In this document: positions 34,256-45,400 of the stretch, piece after piece
Position numbering within the stretch: position 1 is the stretch's first letter
Layout of the letters: each line of letters begins with the position of its first letter
DNA from: Dromaius novaehollandiae
Lineage: Eukaryota; Chordata; Aves; Casuariiformes; Dromaiidae
DNA: 64,000 bases
Assembly: GCF_036370855.1 (NCBI RefSeq)
Contig: NW_026991398.1
Coordinates: 2,294,001-2,358,000, forward strand
Direction: 5' to 3'
Notes under the pieces: model-generated
Told to the model about the DNA's origin: nothing
Seen by the model: the letters and a program-made list of their open reading frames with translations, nothing else
Databases searched by the model: none
Program-made: the position numbers and the translations under genes

Positions 34256-37200
34256 GCAAGCTAGTCAGACAGCAGTGTGCCCAGGCAGCAAGGAAGGCCA
34301 ACTGCCTGAAACAGACTGAAAGCCTCCAACAGACCTGACGTCTTTGTCCCCTATAGCTGTTGTCTCTGCCACTAAGGCCTATGAGTAGACACCAGGGCCT
34401 CACTGTCCCCTTGTCCCCTGGGGAGCCCAGGAGGTCTCATGTCATTGTCTTGCATGAATATTGCACACCCCAACTTGCACGCTGCCCCCAGGAAGAGCCA
34501 GGGAAAACACGTAGGGGAAAGGATCTCCCTTCCCCGGGTCTCAGTGTCCATGCTTGGATGTTTTGCTTGAAAAACACACCAAGGGTTAACATGGTGTCAG
34601 AGCCACCTGCACATTTCCTTTGCCTACCTGTAACCAGTGATTACAATTTTCTGCTCTCATCAGCCTCCAGCGAGTCTTTCTTGCTAATGGCCCTCAGTGG
34701 GATCTATTAACACTCTACAAAAGTTTGGGATTTGCTTCTGACTTTGACTTGAACATTTTGCTCAATCTCCTCGCAATAGCTGAGGATCATGGACTCAGCA
34801 CCAAATACACCATGGGGCTCATTACAATGCAAAAAGCCCTGATGAACCACGTCTCTCCCTATAATTTTCTTCAAGTAATGTATGGATAATTGGTTAGAGC
34901 AGTGTAGTTGAAAGACAGTGACTTCAGTTAGAACGTAGTGTAAAGGGATCCCTGCTTTTAAAGGTTTTTAGGATTAGTATTCTTATTCATCTTTCACAAT
35001 AAGTGACAGGAACATTCTCCACATGGTACAGATCCAGAGTGTCTTCTAATGAAGTGTGGATATGCAGGAAAAGCAGTGTTCCCCGAGGTCAGACACTGCA
35101 TGGACAATCTTCTTCCCCATCTCCTTAAACCTGCCATTTCCCTCAACAGCCACCTGGGACTTGCATCACTCCTGTTAAAGTCAAACCTTTCTCCACTGAA
35201 GTCTGCAACAGAATGTTACAGCTCATATGTCCCACTTCCCAGCTGCTTTCCTTAGAGAACGAGCTGCAAATAGACACAGAAGAATTTTTCTTCATTGCAA
35301 GCCAGAAGAAAAAAAAAAAGGCATGCTATAGTTTGGTAAAATTAATTACACTCCTCAACTGCATGCTAACTCCAAGCTGCCTCCAGTGAGGTCCCCTTTC
35401 CACAAGGGATAGCCTGGCTAGAAATGTTTTGGATAGATAGGAAATGCTAGAGAGAAACAGAATGAAGGACTTGCCCAGAGGAACAAACTACTGAAAGATG
35501 AAGCAAGCTTTAAACTCCCCAAAGTGCAAATCAACAGTGTGGTATGGGAATGAACAAAGAGTAATGGAAGGAGTTACAGTGTTACAGTGCCCGGATAGGG
35601 TGCTGTAAAGGGATGTTAGAAATTGTTAATGTAATCAGAACATGTGGAAACAGAGGAGAGAGCCATACAGCTCCTGGGTTCCTGGACCATGCTGGGGGCT
35701 GTGCTGCTCTGGGCATCTTGGACCAGGCTGTGTTTCTGTACAGAAGTCTGGAAAACACTCTATGCAAGCCCCTAGAGAGGAGGGATTTTCCTGGGCCCTC
35801 AGAGCAACCCAGGCAGGACTCAGGCATGTCAAGGGAAACCCATCCCACCCACACCAAACCCCCTGCTCTCAATCCTGGGACCTTCCCGGGCCCTCAGACC
35901 AGGAGCAGGAGGAGGTTTGGGAGCATGGCCATGTCCCAGACAAGCCTCTGTCAGGCCTTCAGCTCCACAACATGTCACAGGTTCAAGCGAGCTCTCTGAA
36001 GCAACACTTCCCATGGCCCTGGTGCACTGGCAAGACTTTGGGCAGACACCCAGGAGACAGGGCAGAGAAAGGGCAGAGACCTCAGGGTGCACAGCGGGGC
36101 TCACAGCATCACAGAGCGGGTGCCACGGGCTGGATAAGCAACCCAGAGAAGTAAACGAGTCCTTCTTTTTGCAATGACTTGGAAAGCCCCATCTCTGACA
36201 GTATTCAAGGGGGATGGAGTCTCCCTTCTGCATGAGTCACCCTGGGACTGTGCCAACACTAGGAAGGGCAGGAAGACTGGTTGTAGGGATGTTCTCAAGC
36301 TTCAGCAGCTGCAGAGGTGGGAGCTGGTCACCTCACAAACTTCTGAATGTTCCCAAATGCCGGTCCTGTGGCACTGCACAATGTTCCAGGCTCTGCACTG
36401 GAGCCTGGACAGCAGCACTGTGGGGTGTGGGCATGTCCTGAGATGCCCAGGGTCAAAACTGTGGGAGATGCAGGGTGCCAGGGCTGTAAAGCCCCCCAGG
36501 AGACCTTGGGTGGCAGCTGGGTATGTCCAGGGTGCCAGCGGCTTTAGCAACCCCCAGGCAAGAAGCACTGCTTCGAGGGGACACGGAAAAGCCCAAAGCC
36601 CAAAAGAGGCCCAGGGAGGAGAAAGGGCTTTCCCTAGGCTCAGGGAAGGCTCAGCCAGAAAGCCCAAAGCTGGGCAAAATGCATGGGAAATGGGAAACTT
36701 TCCTCAGATTTCCTACTGGGCCTGACACTCCTGATGATGTGTTTTAAGGACACATTTGCTCTTCTCTGGCGTATCATCTTCATCTTAAGCACCACAGATG
36801 GAGAAACCTTGCTGAGGACTCTTAAAAACAGCGAGCCTGCTTTGGTGCCTCAGGGAGGAAGGCTCTGTCCTCTCCCATATTGTCCAACACCCTGCTTCTA
36901 CAAGAAGAGCAACCCACAGCAGAAACCAGTTTTGAAGCTCACCAAAGCATCTCAGCCTGTGGCCACACTTTGTGCTGCTTGATCTCACAGCACTTTGATC
37001 CTGGCTTTGAAAAATGCCAAAGCTTAAAGCAGCCCTGAAGCCTTGGCTTCCCACACAGGTCTGCCCAGGGCAGAGACATGTCAGGGCAGGGGTGCAGAAG
37101 TGACTTCTCCAGCACTCCATTTGAGATATTTCACAGCCTTTGACAACATCTGGAGACATTCCTGAAGGATTTATCAGCAAGTTCTGGAAAATAACTGGGG

Positions 37201-37799
37201 TGAGGGGAGGTGACTGCTTTCCAGGACATGAGGGGAAATCTCTCTGCTCTCGCCCTGGCTCTGCCATCTCCATGGCAGTGACCTCCTGAGCCCCCTGATG
37301 ACACGAGCTGAGGTCACAGTGGGATGTGCTGCATCACAGGGAGGTCTCCTCAGGGCCACAATGGTGCCCTCACTTCCCTGAGAGGCCCAGCACTGCTGGA
37401 CACCACTTGTGCACTCCCCACTGCTGCCCTTTGGAGCCACTCCGTGGCAAGGAAAGGGGATGAGAGCTGCGTGGGGCCCCTCACCGACAGGCAGAGGAGC
37501 AGGGACATGTTGGAGAGGAGTTTTGGGTGACAAGACAGGAAGAGCGTCCTTCCTGCTTGGATGGAGAGGTGAGCTAAGCGCAAGGGGACAAGCGAGATGG
37601 AGGACTGCTGGGCCACCACCATCAGCCTAGACACAGTTCCTTGTTCCTAGCGCTCCTGCAGCTCTGCACTGAGGGTAAGGGCTTTGGGAGCTCCTTCCTG
37701 AGGGGTCTCACAGAGACTGCAAACAGGGCTGTGGATCTCAGGCTGTGGGGGTGGCTGCACAGGGAGAGGGCTGCCGTGACAGCCCTTCTGTAGGGTCCC
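34256..37799. other. no gene recognised, spacer of copy A
   Basis: About 3.5 kb, matched in copy B at 55,619-59,168. A segment at about 34,985-35,310 is a dispersed repeat, with an inverted relative at about 45,220-45,560. Otherwise only overlapping short open frames are seen. GC content rises after 35,600. Confidence 0.4.
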
Positions 37800-38884
37800 G
37801 ATGGGGCTGAAGGTGCGAGAGGACGCTGCCCGGCCCTGCCCTGCCTGCCCTTCCCGGGGGCAGCAGGATGCTGCCCACGGGCTCCTCAGCCCTGGCCATG
37901 CCCAGGGCCCCCACACCAGCACCAGGGCCAGCACCAGCACAGGCCCCAGGGCTGTTCCCTCATGCCTGGCACAGCCCCCAGGCGCAGGGCAGCCAGGAAC
38001 CCCGCGGGGCCCCTGCGGCAGAGCCCAGACCCTTCGGGGCAGCAGCCGGGCCCCGGGGCCCCGCACTGTCTAGGCACATGGCGCCGGGCTGCCCCCAGGC
38101 CCCGCTGCACACCGCGCTGCCGCCCACAACATGGTGCCCAACTGTGGGGGGGGGGGAGGGGGCGGGGCAGAGCTGGCCGCCAGGGCAGGAGGCTGCAATG
38201 TTTCCCCGGCAACGCCCCAGTGCTGCCTCCTATTGGCTGCTGTGAGGAGGGGGGCTGGGCTGGGTTTGACTGGTGGCTCTGTCAGCCAATCGGAGTGCAG
38301 CATGTGGAAAAACCCAGCCCTGGGAGCAGGGTGAGACCAAAGCGGGAGCGAGGGGCTGGGTGAGAGCAGGTGGGAGCAGGGCTGACGGGGCTGCGAGCGC
38401 GTCCTGATGGCGGCGGGTGCCCTCCCGCCGGGGCGGGGCCAGTGGTGCTGCCCCGGGGCTGCTTTCCTCCCGGAGCTGCAGCAGGGGCTGGTGGGGCCGG
38501 GAGCACGGGACAAAGCGCCCTGGCCCCGGGGCAGCTGCCCTGCGAGCCAGACGTGCCGGCTGCCTCCAAGCAGCTGGGCTGGGGCGGCTGGGCGGTTTGG
38601 GGGCAGGAAGCTTTGCCCCTGCCCTGGGTCACAGACCCCTTGTCCAGCCATTCCCGAGCTGCTGCTTTGGGGCAGTAACTGGTCCGTAGTGGGTGTTTTG
38701 CTGCCTGATGAGCGTTGCGAGGCCCCAGGGTGAGTCCGGGCGGCCGCTCAGGAGCTGGCTGAGCCTTGGGGGAGGCAGGGGCAGCTGCAGACGGCAATAG
38801 CCGCGTGCCGGGCTGTGGGCAGGGAGGTCACGGCTGTCTGCGAGAGCTGGGCCAGGAGATCCCCAGTGTCAAATCAGCTCTTGG
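37800..38884. promoter_or_regulatory. CpG-rich block with CCAAT boxes, copy A
   Basis: GC-rich DNA with many CpG dinucleotides, in contrast to its surroundings. An inverted CCAAT box (ATTGG) lies at 38,232-38,236 and a direct CCAAT at 38,285-38,289. A CACAACATGG box near 38,126 recalls a YY1 site. GCGGCCGC occurs near 38,740. It looks like a CpG-island promoter but no gene was recognised beside it. Open frames up to 193 codons here (for example 38,070-38,651 minus) lie on both strands and are probably chance. The part 38,300-38,655 is not shared with copy B. Confidence 0.45.
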
Positions 38885-39990
38885 TCAGTAGCTGCCAGGC
38901 CAGCAGGAGACCCGTGGCTTGGGTTTATGCTTTTAAGATCATTTCTGCCTGAGCAGTTGATAAGCAGGATTTGGCTCAGGGCTGGGGAAGTTATCATGAG
39001 GTAGCTGCTGTCTCAGAGGCTTGTAGGCCAGTGACAGGCACATGGCTGTGAAGGGGACTGTGAGGTCATCTCCTTCTGAGTCCCTGATAGGCCAGCAGCA
39101 GGCCCCTGCCTGGGAAGTTCCTTGTGAGGTCACTGCAGACAGAGCAGCTGGCAGGCCAGCAGCTGGCCCCTGGCTGGGAACTGACTCGGAGGTCCCTCCT
39201 GTCCCAGCAGCCTCTAGGGCTGCAGCAGGCGCCTGACTGTAAAGGTGCCTGTGAGGTGCCTTCTGAGTGAGAAGCCGATAGACCAGCAGCAGTCTGTGAA
39301 GTGGGGAATGTGCTGATGAGGTCAGTTTTGTGTCTGTCTGTGACAGGCCAGTAGCAGGCCCATTGCTGAGAGCTGACTTTGAGGTCATTTCCTGCAGAGC
39401 AGCAGGGAGGCCAGCAGCAGGCCCGTGGCGGGGAAGTGTTTGTGAGCTCACGTCTGTCTCAGTGCCTGACAGACTGTGTGGAGGCACATTGCTGGGAGAG
39501 TCGCTGTGAGGTCACTTGTCTCTGCAAGGCTAGCACTTGGCTAATGGCTTGGGCATTTGCTTGTGAGGTCACTTGTTCCTGAGTCCCTGATAGGCCAGCA
39601 GCAGGCAGATGGGTGTGGAGGTTGATTGTGAGGTCTCCTTGGCAGAGGAAATGGTAGAACAGCAGCATGTTGGTGGCTGGGGAAGGTATTTTGAGGAAAC
39701 TTGTGTCTCTGAAGCCACAGGCCAGCAGCAGGCACCTGGTGGGGGCATGCACTTGTGAGGTCACTTCTATCTGAGCAGCTGCCAGGCCAGCAGCTGTTGG
39801 TGGTGAGGTGACTTCAGGGTGTGGTGAGTGTGCCCAGAGGAGGGATTGACACCTGCAGAGCTCTACAGCAATATGGAAATCGAAGTATGTGCAAAGCTGA
39901 TAGGCCAGCACTTGATTCCTGTGTGGGGTAAGTGGTTGTGAGGTCCTGTCTTCCTGAGTACCTGATAGGCCACCAGCAGGCATAGGGCTA

Positions 39991-41200
39991 TTTAATGAAC
40001 CATAGATACTATATAGTACCTTTTCCAGGTTGGGATTGAGAGGCGGCCCGTCCGCCCAAGTCAAATTAAGTGAAGGTCATCTGGAGACGAGATGTTACAT
40101 CCCTACGTACAAGCTCAACCACACAGGAGCTGGGCAAGAGCAAAATTCAGCAAGACAGAAGACTGAGCAAGCCCATGTTGTCTGTGTGAATAATTTTACT
40201 GTTGCCTTCCAAAGAAGGACTTTGGATTAGTAAGTCATATATTGGTTAGTACAAAACATTAAACATCTTTACCTTTACTGCTAAAGATGTGAATTATATC
40301 TACTGAGGATAGGAGGGCTCTATGAGAAAAGAGCCTTGCTATCCTTAATTGGCGGCTACTGGAAAGTCCAAGGTCGGTGAGGAAACTGTCGTTTGCCTTA
40401 TGCCACTTCCCACAAGTGCCAATTGGGAAACCCAGGAACTCCACCTCTCCAGCTTTGGTCAATGCTTTCACTTGTTCTTCAAGATGTTGATACTTTCAGA
40501 CTTTCTCTGCCGCTGCGTCCCCCAGAGATGACAATCCGCTCTCGTAGCGGACTGTAACATCCACTACTTTCGCCCAGCCTTCTCTAGCCACCACCGGCTT
40601 GAAGAGCTCGTTGTTATTATTTCTGAGGTTGGGCTCTACATAGATCTCCCAACCCAGTTTCTTAGCTTCTCCAGCCAGCAATCCACAGAAGATGTTGTGC
40701 CTTTTAATCCGTGCGTCCTGGACTGCAGGGCAGTATCCAATAATATGTGAACAAGTCTCCCATTCTGCAGGACAATGCCTGCATCCCTTTGGTGCCCCTT
40801 CTCCCAGCCCACGTGCCAAGTACTGCCTAGTGGGATAGACATTGGCACGCAGCTGTATCGCTGTTAATAGCTTCCTGTGGGGAATGCCCTGATAATGTAT
40901 GAGCCAATCATTACTGATATTATCATTCTCAAAGTTCTTAATGCCGTGGCCCTGTGCTTTCGGATTGGCCCAGTTTTCTAACTCTCTTTTCCTCCACTTG
41001 CTAGGAATAGGATAGATGACCCGGGGAGATGGTACTTCCCATTCAGACGTCGTCTCGCTCCCATCCAGTACGGTCGGAATTCCCATGGGGACTTCTTCCC
41101 CAATTGATGGTATTTTATCGGCCTTTCCTCCAGTGGCGATCCACACCTTTGAGAAGGTGTGGATCCACCCATCCCGTAGGGCTAGGATGTAGGTTTTATG
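39991..41200 (-). mobile_element. R2-clade LINE fragment (3' part), copy A
   Basis: The C-terminal part of an R2-type non-LTR retrotransposon plus its 3' UTR, minus strand, 5'-truncated. Landmarks in order: WRKRELENW, QGHGIKNF, TAIQLRANVYPTRQYLARG, the CCHC knuckle (CRHC...H...C, intact here), IKRHN, then the restriction-like endonuclease. The normal KPD motif reads KP-VVAREG: two residues including the catalytic aspartate are missing. The later aspartate in VVDVTVRYE is kept. One in-frame TGA follows AAAEKV at 40,496, after which the frame continues KYQHLEEQV to the usual C-terminus ending at 40,259. The UTR runs to 39,991. The 3' end abuts TAGCCCTATGCCT, similar to the 28S rDNA target of R2. 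It cannot encode an active enzyme. Confidence 0.9.
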
Positions 41201-41689
41201 GTCACTCCTGTCTCTGCAGGTGATTGGCCAGCAGCAGGCACATGACTTGGATGTTGATTGTGAGGTCCCTTCTGCCCAAGTACCTGACTGGATAGCAGCA
41301 GGCACAGAGCTGGGTCACGTCCATCAGGAAGCTGAAAGGCTGGCAGCTGGTGTGTGGGCTTGGATGTTGTTTGTGAGGTTCTTTGTACCTGATTGGCTGA
41401 TGGGCCACTAAGAGGCTGATGGGTGGCAAAGTTATGATGAGGTGAATTGTGTCTTGGAAGTTCCTAAACTACGAGGAGGACCCTGGCTGTGAAGATGACA
41501 GTGATGTCACTTCTGTCTCTGAAGATGATGGTCCAGCAGCAGGCACCGGTGTGTGGAAGTGCCTGTGAGGTCACTTGTCCTGGAGAAGGCGTTAGGCAGC
41601 AGGCTCACAGCATGGGAATGTGCTTCTGAGGTCACTTGTGCCTGAGGACCTGATTAGGCAGCAGGCACAGAGCCTGCTGACGCAGAGCC

Positions 41690-42040
41690 TGCAGGCACAG
41701 AGCCCTCGCCCTGCTGGCAGCGCTCTTCCCAGGGCAGCCCAGGAAGCCATGGGCTTTCTTTGCCACGAGGACGTGTTGCTGCCTCATGCTGCTTCATGTT
41801 GTCTACCAGCAACCCCAGGTCCTTCTCTGCAAAGCTGCTTTCCAGGTGGTCAGCACCCAGTGTGTCCTGGGTTACTCTTTCTCATGTCCTGGGTTACTCT
41901 TTCTCACATGCAAGACATTCCATTTCCCTTTGTGGAGCTTCATGATGTTCCTCTGTGCCCATTTCTCCAGCCTGCTGAGGTCTCTCTGAATGGCAGTGCA
42001 GACAGCTGTTGTATCATGGCTGTGTTTTAGGAGAAGATTG
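41690..42040 (-). mobile_element. CR1 LINE fragment in the minisatellite, copy A
   Basis: On the minus strand it encodes the CR1 region after the reverse transcriptase core: AIQRDLSRLEKWAQRN, then KGKWNVLHVRKSNPGHEKE, then DNA for the KDLGLLVDN-type stretch. It lacks the true CR1 3' end, so it is an internal fragment. A 22-bp stretch, GTCCTGGGTTACTCTTTCTCAT-like, is duplicated in tandem at about 41,864-41,908. Confidence 0.8.
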
Positions 42041-42440
42041 TGTCTCAGGAGCTTGTAGGCCCTTAGGTCTACATGCACATGACCCTGCAGGGGACTGTGA
42101 GGTGACTTCTGTGTCTGCAGGTGATGGGCCAGGAGCAAGCAGAGGAGTTGGAAACTGTCTGTGAGGTGACTTGTGCCTGAGTACCTGACTGGATAGCAGC
42201 TGGCACGTAGCTGGGTCATGTCCCTCTGAGAAGGTGACCTGCCAGCAGCAGGCAATTAGGGTTGGAAGGTGAAGATGATAGTACTGGTTTCTGAGGGGCT
42301 GATGGGCTCCAAAGCTCAAAGGCCAATCTGAGGCAGGCACATGGGCACAAAGGTGACGGTGAGGTCACTTCTGTCTCTGCAAGTGATGGGCAAGGAGCAG
42401 CAGTCTGTGAGGTGACTTGTCTCTTGGTACCTGGGGTGTG

Positions 42441-45400
42441 ATTTTTCTATCTGGGTGGTTTGCACCTCGAAGTAGATGGAGCTGTCTTCTCCAGTCTTTC
42501 TTTCCTGAAGCTCAGACATGTACGTTTTGCCCTCAGGGGAGCTGAATCCCACCCATGACGGTTAAACCCATGCCCTGTGTTCATCCAGAGGACAGCAGGG
42601 AGGGTTTTCTCCTGTTGGCTTGCTCCCATGCCACATGGGCTCTTCAGCTGGGATTTGTCTCCCCTTGTTCTGGACAACTGCCATTTGGAAGTCCTTCCAC
42701 TCTTGCTCGTACAGGCTTCTCTTACAGCTGACAGAGGGTCTCAATCCTCATCTGGGGTAATTCATCCTTGCAGCACCATGGATTCACCTGGCTCCTTCAT
42801 CCTCTTGGCCTCTGGGAGCCTGATCCGCCCAGGCACAGCCTGGCTATTAGCTCACTCCTGGACTCTTCTTTAGAGGTGAACCCCCTGTGAGATGAAATCC
42901 CAAGTGTGGATCTGAGGCTAATTTGGACAAAGGTGCCCTCTTGGCATTGAGGTGTGGAAAAAATGAGGTTCAATTCCTTCTAGTGGCAGGTCCACTGTAG
43001 AGGGGCGAGTCCTGAGCAGGGTGGCCGTGAGCTGTGCCTGCCTGCCTGCCGGCCGCGGGCGGGTGGGGTGGCTGCAGCAGAGGTGCCCTCACAGTCAGCA
43101 CCCAGACAGGGACCTTTCACTTGTGTCTCCCCCTCCCCTCCCCAGGGCTGTCATTGCTGCTGGGTGGGCTCTCTGAGGTGCTGGGTGACATCACAATGCC
43201 TGCTGGTGAGCACATCTGCTGAGGGCCAATCAGGCTGCTGCAGTGGCAGTGACCTCACAGTCAACACTGCAGCCATGTCCTTTTTGCCTGCCTCTCCCCA
43301 TCCTCTGCAGATGCAGAAGAAAGGAGAGAGAGGCAGAAGAGAAAAGAAGTATGTCTGTTTGAATACCACAGTTCCTCAGAACAAAATTTTCTCCATGCAG
43401 AGTGCTGGTAGGAAATGAATAAGAAATGAATAACTGTTAAGTATATATATATGTATATAATAAATATATACAGTAAAAAAAGAAATAAAAAATCCATTCC
43501 AACTGATAAAAAAGAATTTTTGTGGAGATGAGGATTTTTTTCAGCTCTTGCGTAGAATTATTTTTTGAATGGGTTTCACCTTATGACTAAAAATCAGTGT
43601 TCCGGCCTTTATTCATCTGCTGACATATAGAGGCTATTACTGCCTGAGATGCCCTGGGGTGGCTGTGTGCCCATGGGGAGCTGGGAAATGTTACCCAGGA
43701 CCTACGGGAACCTTTCTGGAGCATTAGGTGGTCACCAGCAGAAGTCTCTCCAGACCTCTCAGTGAGACAACTTATTTCTCTTCCTTGACTAGAAAGGAAA
43801 GTCCAGACACTTGTGTTAGACATAGACATGTGCACCAAAATGGCCTGGCATTGGGTGAGATCAGCCTCATCCCTGTCGTCACCTCAGATGCAGTAGCACT
43901 TCATTTACCGTGCAGGGAAGGAAACAGGAGTGTGGCTAGACGACTAGGGACTCCTTTCAGACATCACTCTAACACTGCTGTGTTGAGGTTTGTGCAGATT
44001 TGGCCATCCAAAGATACAGCATTTCACTGAAGCTGGTCACCCTGCTTGCCTCTGTCAGTCGAGAGAGCGCGACACCTCAGAGTGTGACTCACTCTGTGCA
44101 GTGAGGAGTGGCATGGGCAGCCCTGGGCAGGGGGTGGTGTTGGTGCAGTGGACTCTGTGCGAGGCACAAAAATATCTGTTTTAATGGTGCGGGCCTGATT
44201 ATAACAGAAAGGTCTAGAAACAGTCAATACAAAACAAAATGAGGAAGAAATTAAGAGAATGATCCAAAGCGAAGGAATGTTTGGTTACAGTTTCCAGGTT
44301 TCAGCCTTCTCTGTATTCTTATGGTCCTTCTTTGCTTTGTTTTCTTTTCTTTAATACAGTGGTCTTTTATGGGAATTTTGTGGTTTTTCTTTGTTTTGTT
44401 TTTTTGTTTTCAGAAAGAAAGAGATTTTCAGAACTGGCATGGGATGCCATCACAGGGTCATGGACATGTGGTGCCATTGCAGGTGCCCTGGTCCCCTCTG
44501 CCCAGCCTCCCTCTGCAGCTCCCAGGGGCTCCAGTCTCCCGCAGGTCCTATGGGAGAGCTGCCAGGTCCAGGCAGGTGCCTCAGATGCATCAGGGCCTCT
44601 CCAAGTGCCACTGGGTGCTTGTGGTTGGAACCCTGAGCTCTGCCTGGAAAGATGAAGAACAGTTTTCAAGATTTCAAAAATATGAGCACACTTTCAACAG
44701 CTGAAAGGATTGACTAATCTTAATGCCAATGTTTTCCCATGATGAAATAGTGGAAATTTTGAGGAAGAGTACATCTCTGGAGAAAATTTATCTCTCCCTG
44801 ACAACTTGCATTACTGCTCTATTATGCTGTGGATGGCATCTCAGGAATCTTTCACATATTCCCCCATGTCCTGATTAAAGGGATCATTTCTAAAGTCCTC
44901 TTTGCATTAGACTATCTGGACATATGCACTTTCCATAGTTCTCCAGGTTTCCTCCTCCCCTTGCTCTTTATCCATTCAGACACTCAGCTTTCTAGCTCTG
45001 CTCTGAGCTTCAGGGAGTCTGAAGCTTGCCTCCTCTTTCAAGAATCTAACTCTCTCTTTACCCAGCTCCTTAGCTGTATTTCCATCTAGCTGTATCTCTC
45101 CTACCTAAAACATTTCAAGGAAGGTTATTGCTTTTGGAAAGTGGAGCTCACTGTAGGCAGCTTGGACTTAACATACACTATAGCAGTGTATTTGACTTTT
45201 TAGTAAACTTGATCATATTTTATTTTTCTTTGTTTGCAGTTAAGAAAAATCCTCCTGTGTCTGCAGCTAGTTGTCTAAGGCAAGCAGGTGGGAATTGGTG
45301 CAGAGGAGCTGTAACATTCAGCTACCGCCTTGAGTGGAAAAGCGTTAGATTTTAGCAAGAGTGATGCAAGTCCCCAGTGGCTGAAGAGGGAAATTGCAGG

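Larger units (their letters stand above)
38885..42440 (+). repeat. ~64-bp degenerate minisatellite, copy A
   Basis: Diverged direct repeats with a period near 62-66 bp. Each unit carries GTGAGGTCACTT, a CTGATAGGCCAGCAGCAGGC block and a CACATGGCTGGGAA-type end. Clear units run at 39,050-39,990, 41,201-41,690 and 42,041-42,440, roughly 25-30 in all. The array is interrupted by an R2 fragment (39,991-41,200) and a CR1 fragment (41,690-42,040). Every well-kept unit has AGGTCA, a nuclear-receptor half-site; whether this matters is unknown. Frames of several hundred codons on the minus strand are by-products of the repeat. Confidence 0.85.
31021..42461 (+). repeat. segmental duplication, copy A
   Basis: The whole stretch aligns in the same orientation with 52,291-64,000. 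The coordinate offset is 21,270 at the left edge, 21,350 near 32,940, 21,338 near 35,613 and 21,539 from about 39,000 to the end of the window, so only small insertions and deletions separate the copies. It carries CR1 remnants, a CpG-rich block, the 64-bp minisatellite and an R2 fragment. Copy A goes on past 42,461 but its partner is outside the window. Confidence 0.92.

Noticed and set aside
38070-38651. 193-codon minus frame and overlapping frames in the CpG-rich block
   Set aside because: GC-rich DNA has few stops; frames overlap on both strands, are not kept in copy B and have no domain.
38939-39487. 182-codon minus frame rich in SQGPAAGLPAA-like repeats
   Set aside because: It is a translation of the ~64-bp minisatellite; the repeat period varies and the frame is not kept along the array.
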